A program made the position numbers and the translations under genes. A DNA stretch of 64,000 nt from Mycobacterium sp. (GTDB taxonomy: Bacteria; Actinomycetota; Actinomycetes; Mycobacteriales; Mycobacteriaceae). The notes below the pieces were generated by a model, which was not told where the DNA came from, made no database searches, and saw only the letters and a list, made by a program, of their open reading frames with translations. This document shows, in pieces, positions 14,401 through 21,992 of this stretch; within the stretch, counting starts at the first letter, position 1, and the number at the start of each line of letters is the position of its first letter. Location: positions 1 to 64,000 of the forward strand of contig NZ_SCRH01000072.1 of NCBI RefSeq assembly GCF_004298145.1. The letters are read 5' to 3'.

Positions 14401-14845
14401 TTTCGGAACGGGCCAGCTTGGTGTCCACGACCCGATACTGCTCGCCGTCGCGCACCAGAAAGTCGGCGAATCCGAGGAAGCGACCGTCGAACATCGCGGC
14501 CTGATACACGACGGGAGCGCGATCGGCGACGGCGCGCCGGGTCGCGTCGGTGGCCGCCGCCAGACCGGCGAGTGTGTAGGCCGGGCGGCCGATGACCGCG
14601 ACGGCATCCTCGAACCGCTCGCGCAATCGCGCGAGCTCGCGCCGCTCATGCTCGTCGCCGAGGGCGGCCGTCCGCGCGAGCAAATCGTCCCCGGTGACGG
14701 TCGCCGGTCCGCGGCCGAGTTTCGCGTCGAATTCCCGCAGCATCGCGAATTCACAGCGGGCGGCAGCGGCAAGGTCCGACGCGCTGTACACGATGCTGTC
14801 GCCGGTCACGAACACTGGAGCCACAGTAGTTCCGGGCTCCGACAA
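11402..14845 (-). CDS. RecB-like nuclease fused to superfamily 1 helicase (TM0106 family)
   Basis: This 1147-residue protein joins three parts. A PD-(D/E)xK nuclease lies at about 15-235, with D128, D141 and K143 and four cysteines (C31, C226, C229, C232) placed like the Fe-S-staple cysteines of RecB/Cas4-type nucleases. An RNase-H-like domain starts near 320 (LFFDFEGDP). An SF1 helicase follows, with Walker A GPPGTGKT near 775, Walker B LLVIDEAG near 883, LLGDPQQLP near 910 and GTVDKFQGG near 1065. It corresponds to Rv1251c. A role in DNA or RNA end processing is likely but unproven. The TTG at 14845 is the longest start; GTG at 14824 or 14815 fits the M. tuberculosis N-terminus better. Confidence 0.88.
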   Translation of the reverse strand: MSEPGTTVAPVFVTGDSIVYSASDLAAAARCEFAMLREFDAKLGRGPATVTGDDLLARTAALGDEHERRELARLRERFEDAVAVIGRPAYTLAGLAAATDATRRAVADRAPVVYQAAMFDGRFLGFADFLVRDGEQYRVVDTKLARSEKVTALLQLAAYADALAASGVPVAPEAELQLGDGTAVRHRVCDLVPVYRSQRARLQRLLDDHYASGTAVRWDDESVAACFHCPLCIEQLRAADDVLLVAGLRVSQRDKLFEAGITTVAELAVHSGPVPELSSGAIGTLTTQAKLQVRQRDTGVPQVEVVDAQPLALLPEPDPGDLFFDFEGDPLWTADGREWGLEYLFGVLEAGPAGKFRPLWAHNRADERAALTDFLAMVAKRRKRRPNMHIYHYAPYEKTTLLRLAGRYGVGEDQVDELLRSGTLVDLYPLVRRSIRVGAESFSLKALEPLYMGTHLRAGDVTTATGSITSYARYCDLGAQGRGDEASSVLKEIEDYNHYDCRSTQELRNWLMLRAYESGVLPIGAQPVGDGNTVDDRDQLAMTLSAFTGAAGIDERTPQQTAAALVAAARGYHRREDKPFWWAHFDRLNFPIDEWADNTDVFVAEDASVSVEWHTPARARKPQRRLELRGQLARGDLKRDVFALYNPPAPPGMTDNPDRRAAGRATVVEADDPAVPTEVVVLERVGGDGKTFHQLPFALTPGPPIGTTALRESIEATAAAVAAGLPALPCSAVVDVLLRRTPRTRSGAPLPRGAGTVADITAALLDLDSSYLAVHGPPGTGKTHTAARVIQHLVTQHGWRVGVVAQSHATVENLLDCVIDAGLDPHRIAKKPHDHHAPRWREIDGSAYATFLADTPGCVIGGTAWDFANANRIPPGGLDLLVIDEAGQFCLANTVAVAPAAANLLLLGDPQQLPQVSQGTHPEPVDASALEWLVDGQRTLPDERGYFLDRSYRMHPAVCAAVSALSYEGRLHSHECTAGRRLDGYQPGVQLLSIEHQGNSTDSPEEADAIAAKIGRLLGALWTDEHGTRALTASDVLVLAPYNAQVALLRRRLSSTGLGGVRVGTVDKFQGGQAPVVFISMTASSMDVVPRGISFLLNRNRLNVAVSRAQYATVIVRSPSLTEYLPATPAGLIDLGAFLALTQPDLR

Positions 14846-14875
14846 GATGGTCGCGCTGGGCGGGCGCGCCCTGGA

Positions 14876-15481
14876 TCAGTGGGCGGAGGTGTTGCCGATC
14901 AGTTCGACGGCGCTGCCGTTCCAATGGAACTTCACGTTGGTGTTCAAGCCCTTGATCCCGGCGGGGTAGGTCAGCGCCACGGTGTCGCCCGTGGTTTGCG
15001 CCGGGTCAATGCCATTGAATCCGTAAGTATCGGGGACACCCTGCGGGATGAACTGGCCGAGGTGGAACAGCACCGCCCGGGTGGTGGGACTGACCGCGTT
15101 GGTGTTGGCCTTGATGATCACCGCCGACAGCTGCGCACACTGGTTGTAGTTGCCGGCCAGCGGTTCGGGGTTCCAAGGCTGCTGGCTGCGCGGGTCGCGC
15201 GGCAGTTCGGACACCACCTTCGCGATGGTGGGGGAGGCGAGGTTGACCGCGCATGGATCGGCCGGCGGCGCGTTGCCGGGCTGGGCGGCCGGCGAGGGCG
15301 TGGCCGGGGCCGTGATCGACGCGGTCTCGGAAGTCGTCCTTGCCTGCGGTGTTTTGGCGACTGTGGAGTCTCCTGAACCGCAGCCGGTCAGCGTGACGGC
15401 GATCAGTGCGAGGGCGGCCGAGCAGGTCAGTGGCTCGGTACGACACGGTAGCGACCACACATCGACGCACCGTACCGTCAT
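14876..15481 (-). CDS. lprE: Lipoprotein LprE
   Basis: A 201-residue secreted lipoprotein with lipobox LTGC (lipidated Cys near residue 34), a Ser/Thr/Pro/Ala-rich linker, and a conserved domain starting at DPCAVNLASPTIAKVV. Long identical blocks match M. tuberculosis LprE (Rv1252c), including ELPRDPRS and NPEPLAGNYN. The domain resembles the DUF3558/LppX-like small lipoproteins of unknown function. ATG 15481 gives a normal signal peptide; GTG 15460 would shorten it to match M. tuberculosis more closely. It lies 30 bp upstream of the helicase-nuclease on the same strand and diverges from deaD across the hairpin repeat array. Confidence 0.88.
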   Translation of the reverse strand: MTVRCVDVWSLPCRTEPLTCSAALALIAVTLTGCGSGDSTVAKTPQARTTSETASITAPATPSPAAQPGNAPPADPCAVNLASPTIAKVVSELPRDPRSQQPWNPEPLAGNYNQCAQLSAVIIKANTNAVSPTTRAVLFHLGQFIPQGVPDTYGFNGIDPAQTTGDTVALTYPAGIKGLNTNVKFHWNGSAVELIGNTSAH

Positions 15482-15557
15482 CGGGTCCGCGGGTGTGGCA
15501 GGCGTGGCCGGGAGCTGCTCGGCTGTGCTGATGATCACGCGGACCGCCCCACAGTGC

Positions 15558-15763
15558 TGACTCGCTGCGCTCAGCTCTGCTGAGCTGGCGATCACGCTGA
15601 GGTCCTTTGATGGTGACTCGCTGCGCTCAGCTCTGCTGAGCTGGCGATCACGCTGAGGTCCTTTGATGGTGACTCGCTCCGCTCAGCTCTGCTGAGCTGG
15701 CGATCACGCTGAGGTCCTTTGATGGTGACTCGCTGCGCTCAGCTCTGCTGAGCTGGCGATCAC
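15558..15763. repeat. 56-bp tandem repeat array with a hairpin in each unit, upstream of deaD
   Basis: TCCTTTGATGGTGACTCGCT recurs at 15603, 15659 and 15715, an exact 56-bp period, with partial copies at both ends giving four copies of the core. Each core contains GCTCAGC-TCT-GCTGAGC, a perfect 7-bp stem with a 3-nt loop, then TGGCGATCAC. One copy differs by a single base (CTCCGCTC for CTGCGCTC). The core aligns with those at 1-120, 8221-8321 and 31175-31345. The last copy ends within 20 bp of the deaD start codon. Confidence 0.95.
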
Positions 15764-15766
15764 CAC

Positions 15767-15772
15767 TAGACT
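15767..15772 (+). promoter_or_regulatory. -10-like box TAGACT before deaD
   Basis: TAGACT fits TANNNT and ends 9 nt before the deaD ATG, with no Shine-Dalgarno sequence between. If used, the repeat hairpins are upstream of transcription rather than in the leader. If a promoter further upstream is used, all four hairpins would be transcribed. The sequence cannot decide between the two. Confidence 0.35.
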
Positions 15773-15781
15773 CCTTGGGCG

Positions 15782-17482
15782 ATGACCCTCTCAGACAGCT
15801 CGACTGACGCTGCCGCTACGACGTTTGCCGACCTGCAGATCCACCCCTCGGTTCTGCGGGCGGTCGCGGACGTCGGTTACGAGTCACCCACCGGTATCCA
15901 GGCCGCGACGATCCCGGCGCTGATGGCCGGATCGGACGTCGTCGGGCTGGCCCAGACCGGTACCGGCAAGACGGCCGCGTTCGCGATCCCGATCCTGTCC
16001 AAGATCGACGTCACCAGCACCGCCACCCAAGCCCTGGTGCTCGCCCCCACCCGGGAACTGGCCCTGCAGGTCGCCGAGGCGTTCAGCCGATACGGCGCCC
16101 ATCTGCCGAAGATCAACGTGCTGCCGATCTACGGCGGCTCGTCCTACAGTGTGCAGCTGGCCGGGCTGAGGCGCGGCGCCCACGTGGTGGTCGGCACGCC
16201 AGGTCGGGTCATCGACCACCTCGAACGCGGCACGCTGGACCTGTCGCGGGTCGACTACCTGGTGCTCGACGAGGCCGACGAAATGCTCACCATGGGTTTC
16301 GCCGAAGACGTCGAACGCATCCTGTCCGAAACCCCCGAGTACAAACAGGTCGCCTTGTTCTCGGCGACCATGCCGCCGGCCATCCGCAAGCTCACCACCA
16401 AATACCTGCACGACCCGTTCGAGGTCACCACCAAAGCGAAAACGGCTACCGCCGAGAACATTTCGCAGCGCTACATCCAGGTCGCCGGTCCCCGCAAAAT
16501 GGATGCCCTGACCCGAGTCCTCGAGGTCGAGCCGTTCGAAGCGATGATCGTGTTCGTCCGCACCAAACAGGCCACCGAGGAGGTGGCCGAAAAGCTGCGT
16601 GCCCGTGGTTTTTCCGCGGCGGCCATCAACGGCGACATCCCGCAGGCCCAGCGCGAGCGGACCGTCGCCGCCCTGAAGGACGGTGGTATCGACATCCTCG
16701 TTGCCACCGACGTCGCCGCGCGCGGGCTGGACGTGGAGCGGATCTCGCACGTGCTCAACTACGACATTCCGCATGACACCGAGTCTTACGTGCACCGCAT
16801 CGGGCGCACCGGCAGGGCAGGACGGTCGGGAACCGCACTGCTCTTCGTCTCCCCGCGAGAACGCCACCTGCTCAAGGCCATCGAAAAGGCCACGCGGCAA
16901 ACGCTCACCGAAATAGAGTTGCCGACCGTCGAGGACGTCAACGCGCAGCGGGTGGCCAAATTCGCCGATTCCATCACCACCGCGCTCGGGGCTCCCGGCC
17001 TCGACCTGTTCCGCAAGCTGGTCCAGGACTACGAACGCGAGCACGACACCCCGATGGCCGATATCGCCGCCGCGCTGGCCGTGCATTCACGCGACGGCGA
17101 AGAATTCTTGATGGTGCCCGAGCCTCCGCCCGAGCGGCGCGAGCGCCGTACCGAACGGCGCGATCGCCCCGAAAAGCCACGGTCTACACGGCCCTTCGCC
17201 ACGTACCGCATCGCGGTGGGCAAGCGGCACAAGATCGGCCCGGGTGCAATCGTCGGCGCCATCGCCAACGAGGGAGGGCTGCATCGCAGCGATTTCGGCC
17301 ACATCGCCATCGGGCCGGATTTCTCGTTGGTGGAACTGCCGGCCAAGTTACCCAAGTCGACCTTGAAAAGGCTTGAGCAAACCCGCATTTCGGGTGTGCT
17401 GATCAACCTTCAGCCGGACAGGTCCTCCGCCAAGGCCCGCGTCCGGGACGGCGGGAAACCGCGCAGGAAACACGGCGGATGA
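15782..17482 (+). CDS. deaD: ATP-dependent DEAD-box RNA helicase DeaD
   Basis: A 566-residue cold-shock/ribosome-assembly type RNA helicase. All core motifs are present in order: AQTGTGKT (motif I, near 58), PTRELALQ (Ia), GTPGR (Ib), DEAD (II, near 162), SATMP (III), ARGLD and HRIGRTGRAG (V and VI, near 340). The C-terminal region from about 460 is Arg-rich and then forms a DbpA/CsdA-like RNA-binding domain (GVLINLQP). It matches M. tuberculosis DeaD (Rv1253, 563 aa). It likely unwinds structured mRNA and rRNA. The four hairpin repeats directly upstream make autoregulation through its own leader conceivable. Its stop overlaps the next gene by 4 bp. Confidence 0.96.
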   Translation: MTLSDSSTDAAATTFADLQIHPSVLRAVADVGYESPTGIQAATIPALMAGSDVVGLAQTGTGKTAAFAIPILSKIDVTSTATQALVLAPTRELALQVAEAFSRYGAHLPKINVLPIYGGSSYSVQLAGLRRGAHVVVGTPGRVIDHLERGTLDLSRVDYLVLDEADEMLTMGFAEDVERILSETPEYKQVALFSATMPPAIRKLTTKYLHDPFEVTTKAKTATAENISQRYIQVAGPRKMDALTRVLEVEPFEAMIVFVRTKQATEEVAEKLRARGFSAAAINGDIPQAQRERTVAALKDGGIDILVATDVAARGLDVERISHVLNYDIPHDTESYVHRIGRTGRAGRSGTALLFVSPRERHLLKAIEKATRQTLTEIELPTVEDVNAQRVAKFADSITTALGAPGLDLFRKLVQDYEREHDTPMADIAAALAVHSRDGEEFLMVPEPPPERRERRTERRDRPEKPRSTRPFATYRIAVGKRHKIGPGAIVGAIANEGGLHRSDFGHIAIGPDFSLVELPAKLPKSTLKRLEQTRISGVLINLQPDRSSAKARVRDGGKPRRKHGG

Positions 17483-18618
17483 CCCTGTCCGAAGAACAGG
17501 ACGCTCAGGGCGGGCTCGAACAGACCTCTCACGTGGACCGGGTCGCCTCGCTGACCGGCGTCCGCGCCGTCGCCGCGCTGCTCGTGGTCGGCACCCACGC
17601 CGCCTACACCACCGGCAAGTACACGCACGGCTATTGGGGCCTGGTCGGTTCCCGGATGGAAATCGGGGTGCCGATCTTCTTCGTGCTCTCCGGCTACCTG
17701 TTGTTCCGGCCCTGGGTGAAGTCCGCCGCAACCGGCGGCCCGCCGCCGTCGCTGAGTCGCTATGCGCGGCACCGGGTTCGGCGCATCATGCCCCCCTACC
17801 TCGTCACCGTGCTGTTCGCCTACGTGCTGTACCACTACCGCGAGGCGGGGCCAAACCCCGGACACACATGGCTGGGCTTGGCGCGCAACCTGACACTGAC
17901 CCAGATCTACTGCGACGGCTATCTGGGAAAGTATCTGCACCAGGGACTGACCCAGATGTGGAGCCTGGCCGTGGAGGCCTCGTTCTACGTCCTCCTTCCG
18001 CTGCTGGCATACCTGCTGCTGGTCCTGATCTGCCGGCGGCAATGGCAACCGAAATTGGTGCTGGGCGCCCTGGCGGGATTGGCGTTGATCAGCCCGGCGT
18101 GGTTGGTTCTGGTGCACGCCGATCACTGGTTTCCCGACGGCGCGCGGCTCTGGCTGCCCACCTACCTGGCCTGGTTCCTCGGCGGCATGATGCTCACGGT
18201 GCTGCAGGAGATGGGTGTGCGCGGCTACGGATTTGTGGCCATCCCGCTGGCGACCATCAGCTATTTCATCGTGTCCACTCCCATCGCCGGCGCACCCACC
18301 ACGTCCCCGGCCACGCTGAGCGAAGCGTTGTTCAAAACCTGCTTCTATGCTGTGATCGCTGCGCTGGCGGTGGCGCCGCTGGCACTGGGGGACCACGGAT
18401 GGTATTCGCGGCTCTTGGCCAGCCGCCCGATGGTGTGGCTGGGGGAGATCTCCTACGAGATCTTCCTGATCCACCTGATCACCATGGAATTCGCGATGGA
18501 CTACGTCGTTGGCGCCCGCGTCTATACCGGCCCGATGCTGAACCTGTTCGTCGCGACCCTGGCGTTGACGATCCCGTTGGCGTGGCTGCTGCACCGTTTC
18601 ACCCGCGTGCGGGACTGA
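17479..18618 (+). CDS. Integral membrane acyltransferase, family 3 (Rv1254-like)
   Basis: A 379-residue membrane O-acyltransferase. The N-terminal ASLTGVRAVAALLVVGTHAA carries the family motif (R-A-x-A-A near 30 and the catalytic-site His near 40), and about ten hydrophobic segments follow, with a GVPIFFVLSGYLLF block near 60 typical of OafA/NodX-like enzymes. It probably acetylates or acylates a cell-envelope glycolipid or polysaccharide; the acceptor is unknown. The ATG at 17479 overlaps the deaD stop (ATGA), so the two are co-translated although a functional link is unclear. Order matches Rv1254. Confidence 0.9.
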   Translation: MTLSEEQDAQGGLEQTSHVDRVASLTGVRAVAALLVVGTHAAYTTGKYTHGYWGLVGSRMEIGVPIFFVLSGYLLFRPWVKSAATGGPPPSLSRYARHRVRRIMPPYLVTVLFAYVLYHYREAGPNPGHTWLGLARNLTLTQIYCDGYLGKYLHQGLTQMWSLAVEASFYVLLPLLAYLLLVLICRRQWQPKLVLGALAGLALISPAWLVLVHADHWFPDGARLWLPTYLAWFLGGMMLTVLQEMGVRGYGFVAIPLATISYFIVSTPIAGAPTTSPATLSEALFKTCFYAVIAALAVAPLALGDHGWYSRLLASRPMVWLGEISYEIFLIHLITMEFAMDYVVGARVYTGPMLNLFVATLALTIPLAWLLHRFTRVRD

Positions 18619-18627
18619 GCCGGCGAG

Positions 18628-19215
18628 CTAGTCCCGCTGGCGGGCGGAAACCGGGGTCACGATCGGGACGACAAATTCCTCGATCATCGCCCGCTCGTCG
18701 GCTTCGTCGCGGCCGGGGTGCGTCAGCAGCGAGACGATCACCCGCACCGTCCAGCGAGCTCGGCGTTCGACGACGGCGGGATCGTCGGGCCCTAGTGAGT
18801 GCAGGAACGCCGCCGCCAGGGCCGCGATCACGTCGGACTGCCCGGCCAATTCGCCACCCACCGGTGTGCGGGTCGTGGCAAACCAGGATGCCAGGGCCGG
18901 GCTCTCGCGAACCATCCCCAACGTGACCAGGATGCTCGCGATCAGCCGTTCGCACGGGTCCTCGATGTCGCCCGTGCGCGCGATGATCGCTCGGCCGAGC
19001 CGGTGGGTCTCGCGGTGCACATAGGCGGTTCGCAGCGCCTCGCGGTTCTCGAAGTAGCGGTACAGGGTCGCACGGGAACACCCTGCTGCCCTGGCGATTT
19101 CGTTCATGCCGATCGAATCCGAGTCGCGCTGCGTATAGAGCCGCTCGGCGGCGTCGAGTATCCGGTCGGCGGCCGCTTCGGTCCGGTGTGCGCCCAGCCA
19201 GTCGTTGCCCGGCAT
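18628..19215 (-). CDS. TetR-family repressor next to cyp130 (Rv1255c-like)
   Basis: A 195-residue regulator with an N-terminal helix-turn-helix (IGMNEIARAAGCSRATLYRYF at about 35-55) and a helical ligand domain. The ATG at 19215 shares one base with the cyp130 TGA (TGATG), so the two genes form an operon and this start is well supported. The longer reading frame upstream lies inside cyp130 and is not real. It probably represses its own operon through the palindrome at the cyp130 promoter. The inducer is likely a CYP130 substrate or product, but this is inference. Confidence 0.9.
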   Translation of the reverse strand: MPGNDWLGAHRTEAAADRILDAAERLYTQRDSDSIGMNEIARAAGCSRATLYRYFENREALRTAYVHRETHRLGRAIIARTGDIEDPCERLIASILVTLGMVRESPALASWFATTRTPVGGELAGQSDVIAALAAAFLHSLGPDDPAVVERRARWTVRVIVSLLTHPGRDEADERAMIEEFVVPIVTPVSARQRD

Positions 19216-20456
19216 CAGGACCCCACTCGAATCGGCACCGACAGCGGCCGCCGCACGTAGCTGCCGCCAGCCCAGACGACGCCCGACTCGTCCACCTCGA
19301 AGTCCGGGCATCGGGCCAGCAGTTCGGTCAGCGCAACCCGGGACTGCATCCGGGCCGCGGCCGCGCCGAGGCAGTGGTGTGCGCCGTGGCTGAACGTCAG
19401 GATGTTGCGCGGGCACCTCGTCACATCGAGTTGGCCGGCGTCCGAACCGTATTGGCGTTCGTCGCGATTGGCGGACGCGTAGAGCAACAGTGCCCTGCGC
19501 CCGGCGGGAATGGTGGTGTCGCAGATCGTCACGTCGCGCGTGGTCGTACGCGCCAATCCCTGGACCGGTGAGGTCATCCGCAGCAACTCCTCGACCGCGG
19601 CGGCGATCAGGTCGGGGTTATCCACCAACAGCTTTCGCTGATTGGGTCGTTCGTGCAGCAGTGGCATCGAGCCGCCGAGCATGCCGGTGACGGTGTCGTT
19701 GCCGCCGGTGACCATCGTGAACGTGAACGCCAGGATCGACAGCGTACCGGCGACGTCACCGTCGGCCCCGACCCCGGCGGCCACCAGGTGGGAGATGGTG
19801 TCGTCCTCGGGCTCGGTGCGGCGTCGCTCGATCAGCCCGGTGAAGTACGCCATCATCGACCCGACCGCATCGCCGACGGTCTCCAGCGCACCGGCCAAGC
19901 CGCCTTCGGCGGTATTGGCCGCGACGATCGCCTGGGTCCAGCCGTCGAATTGCACCCAGTCTTCTTCGGGCACACCAAGGTAATAGGCGACGACCATCGA
20001 CGGCAGCGGCTTGAAAAGCTCGGTGACGATGTCGCCGCCACCGGCCGCGCGCAACCCCTCGATGCGCTCGACGACGAACTCCCGCACCTTGGGTTCGACC
20101 GCCTCGACCTGTCGCGGCGTGAAGCCGCGCGACACCAGCTTCCGAAACTGGGTGTGCACCGGCGGATCCTGCATCACAAACGGCGGATTGTCCTGCAGCC
20201 CGATCAGTTCCAGCTCGTTGTAGTTGACGGTCAAACCCTTTGCCGAGGAGAAGGTTTCGTGGTCGCGGGCCGCGGCCCACACGTCGGCATGCCGGGACAA
20301 CACGTAGTAATCGTCGTCGGGGGATTTCGGGGGGACGACGTGGTGCACGGGATCGTGGTCGCGCAGCGCGCGGTACATCGGCCACGGGTTCGACCAGGTG
20401 GCGGCGGTCGCGAGCTGGAAGGCGACCGGCACGTTGTGAGACATAACAACAGACAT
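19215..20456 (-). CDS. cyp130: Cytochrome P450 CYP130
   Basis: A 413-residue soluble P450. It carries the ExxR motif (EELLRMTSPV), the oxygen-activation helix (VTGGNDTVTGML) and the haem-cysteine loop FSHGAHHCLGAA near residue 360. Identity to M. tuberculosis CYP130 (Rv1256c, 405 aa) is high over the whole length. M. tuberculosis CYP130 has a known structure, binds azoles and N-demethylates dextromethorphan, but a physiological substrate is not established. ATG 20456 coincides with the expected transcription start of the promoter just upstream, so the mRNA is probably leaderless. The gene is first in an operon with its TetR regulator. Confidence 0.97.
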   Translation of the reverse strand: MSVVMSHNVPVAFQLATAATWSNPWPMYRALRDHDPVHHVVPPKSPDDDYYVLSRHADVWAAARDHETFSSAKGLTVNYNELELIGLQDNPPFVMQDPPVHTQFRKLVSRGFTPRQVEAVEPKVREFVVERIEGLRAAGGGDIVTELFKPLPSMVVAYYLGVPEEDWVQFDGWTQAIVAANTAEGGLAGALETVGDAVGSMMAYFTGLIERRRTEPEDDTISHLVAAGVGADGDVAGTLSILAFTFTMVTGGNDTVTGMLGGSMPLLHERPNQRKLLVDNPDLIAAAVEELLRMTSPVQGLARTTTRDVTICDTTIPAGRRALLLYASANRDERQYGSDAGQLDVTRCPRNILTFSHGAHHCLGAAAARMQSRVALTELLARCPDFEVDESGVVWAGGSYVRRPLSVPIRVGS

Positions 20457-20491
20457 GTCTTATTCGTACGACAGGATAGGTAATATGTCAA
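20456..20491 (-). promoter_or_regulatory. cyp130-tetR promoter with overlapping operator
   Basis: On the minus strand TTGACA (20491-20486) is a perfect -35 box. A 17-bp spacer separates it from TACGAA (20468-20463) as -10, and the ATG at 20456 follows 6 nt later, so the transcript would begin at or next to the start codon. The 18-bp palindrome TGTCnTAnnnnTAnGACA (20456-20473) covers the -10 box and the start codon, an ideal place for TetR repression. A second small palindrome, AGACATGTCT (20451-20460), overlaps it. Confidence 0.75.
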
Positions 20492-20508
20492 CCGCCGAGC
20501 GCCGCCGG

Positions 20509-20608
20509 GTGTGCGGCCAGCTTCACACTCGGAACCGAGTGTGCGGCCAGCTTCACGCTCGACCAGCAGCTCCCCTCGACCAGCAGCTCCCCTCGACCAG
20601 CTCGCCTC
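20509..20608. repeat. Two short direct repeats between cyp130 and the FAD oxidase gene
   Basis: GTGTGCGGCCAGCTTCAC occurs at 20509-20526 and 20539-20556 (period 30). CTCGACCAGCAGCTCCC occurs at 20558-20574 and 20575-20591 (period 17), followed by two shortened CTCGACCAGC copies. These are different in sequence from the dispersed repeat family. Confidence 0.85.
20524..20543. terminator. Hairpin downstream of the FAD oxidase gene
   Basis: CACACTCGG (20524-20532) and CCGAGTGTG (20535-20543) form a perfect 9-bp stem with a 2-nt loop. It lies about 80 nt downstream of the stop of the minus-strand gene at 20625-21992 and just before the cyp130 promoter, so it could insulate the two units. No T-tract is present. 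Confidence 0.45.
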
Positions 20609-20624
20609 GACCAGCGGCCGCAGC

Positions 20625-21992
20625 TCAGATGCCCGAGCCGGGGTTGAGGATGCCAAGCGGATCCAGCGCCCGCTTGATGCGCTGGTTCAGCTCCATCACG
20701 TCGGGCCCGAGATAACCGGCCAGCCAGGGCCGCTTCAACCGGCCGACGCCGTGCTCGCCGGTGATCGTGCCGCCGAGTCCGACGGCCAGGTCCATGATCT
20801 CGGCGAACGCCAGGTGGGCGCGTTCGGTCATGCCGGCATCGGCGGGGTCGTAGACGATCAACGGGTGGGTGTTGCCGTCGCCGGCGTGGGCGATCACCGA
20901 GATCATCAGGTCGCGCTCGTCCGCGATGCGCGCGATCCCGGTGACCAGCCGGCCCAGCGCCGGCAGCGGCACCCCGACATCCTCGAGCAGTAACGAACCC
21001 TTGGCTTCGACGGCCGGGATGCAAACCCTCCGCGCGACGACGAACGCCTCGCCATCGTCGGGATCGTCGGTCGAAAATACTTCCGTCGCAGCGCTTTCCG
21101 CGAACACCTTGGCCATGATTTCGGCGTCTTCACTTCCGGCGCGGCCGCGCTCATCGGATCCGGCCACCAGCATCGCCGCCGCTCCGCGGTCCAGGTCCAT
21201 GCGCAGGGTGTCCTCGACGGCGTTGATGGCCACCGAATCCATGAACTCCAGCATCGAGGGGCGAAGCCGCGCGGTGACCCCGAGTACCGCTTCGACGGCG
21301 TCCTGCACCGAGGAGAAGCTGGCCACCACGATGCTGGACGCGTTCTGCTTGGGCACCAGCCGCAGCGTCACCTCCGTGATGATGCCCAGCGTGCCTTCGC
21401 TCCCGACAAAGAGCTTGGTCAGCGAAAGGCCCGCCACGTCCTTGAGTCGTGGGCCACCCAGCCGGACCGCGGTGCCGTCGGCCAGCACCACCTGCATGCC
21501 CAGCACATAGTCGGTGGTGACGCCGTACTTCACGCAGCACAGCCCGCCGGCGTTGGTGGCGACATTGCCGCCGATGCTGCAGATTTCAAACGAGGACGGA
21601 TCCGGGGGATACCACAGGCCGTGTTCGGCGGCGGCCTTCTTCACCTCGGCGTTGAACAGCCCGGGCTGACATACCGCGGTCCGGGTGACCGGGTCGACGG
21701 CGATGTCGCGCATCTTCTCCGTCGACAGCACGATACCGTTGTCCAGCGCGGTCGCGCCGCCGGACAGGCCGCTGCCCGCGCCCCGGGTCACCACGGGCAC
21801 TCGGTGCGCGGCGGCCCAGCGCAGCACCGTCTGCACCTCTTCGGTGCGCCGCGGCCGCACCACGGCCAGCGGTTTGCCGGCCGACGGGTCGAAAGCGCGG
21901 TCCTGGCGATAGCCCTCGGTTACGCCTGCGTCGGTGACGACCATCCCGTCGGGCAGGTCGGCAATCAGGCCGGCCAGGGCAGCAGAGCTCAC
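20625..21992 (-). CDS. FAD-binding oxidoreductase, glycolate oxidase/D-lactate dehydrogenase type (Rv1257c-like)
   Basis: A 455-residue GlcD/DLD-type flavoprotein. The PCMH FAD domain shows VVTRGAGSGLSGGA near 70 and SIGGNVATNAGG near 135. The C-terminal FAD-linked oxidase domain ends with VIAHAGDGNTHPLIVYD and GTITGEHGVGRLKR, where the His residues are the usual substrate and metal site. It should oxidise a 2-hydroxy acid such as glycolate or D-lactate. The GTG at 21992 gives 455 residues, the length of Rv1257c; upstream in-frame codons lack a ribosome-binding site. In M. tuberculosis the efflux gene tap (Rv1258c) follows next; it is absent here. Confidence 0.92.
   Translation of the reverse strand: MSSAALAGLIADLPDGMVVTDAGVTEGYRQDRAFDPSAGKPLAVVRPRRTEEVQTVLRWAAAHRVPVVTRGAGSGLSGGATALDNGIVLSTEKMRDIAVDPVTRTAVCQPGLFNAEVKKAAAEHGLWYPPDPSSFEICSIGGNVATNAGGLCCVKYGVTTDYVLGMQVVLADGTAVRLGGPRLKDVAGLSLTKLFVGSEGTLGIITEVTLRLVPKQNASSIVVASFSSVQDAVEAVLGVTARLRPSMLEFMDSVAINAVEDTLRMDLDRGAAAMLVAGSDERGRAGSEDAEIMAKVFAESAATEVFSTDDPDDGEAFVVARRVCIPAVEAKGSLLLEDVGVPLPALGRLVTGIARIADERDLMISVIAHAGDGNTHPLIVYDPADAGMTERAHLAFAEIMDLAVGLGGTITGEHGVGRLKRPWLAGYLGPDVMELNQRIKRALDPLGILNPGSGI

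Larger units (their letters stand above)
15482..15781. other. Divergent lprE-deaD intergenic region dominated by repeats
   Basis: These 300 bases hold no gene. The lprE-proximal 76 bases show nothing distinctive beyond what must be the lprE promoter. The rest is the 56-bp array at 15558-15763 followed by a -10-like TAGACT just before deaD. Confidence 0.8.

Noticed and set aside
15558..15763. Possible CRISPR array
   Set aside because: The 56-bp units are contiguous with no unique spacers and no cas genes nearby; the same holds for the arrays at 1-120 and 31175-31345.
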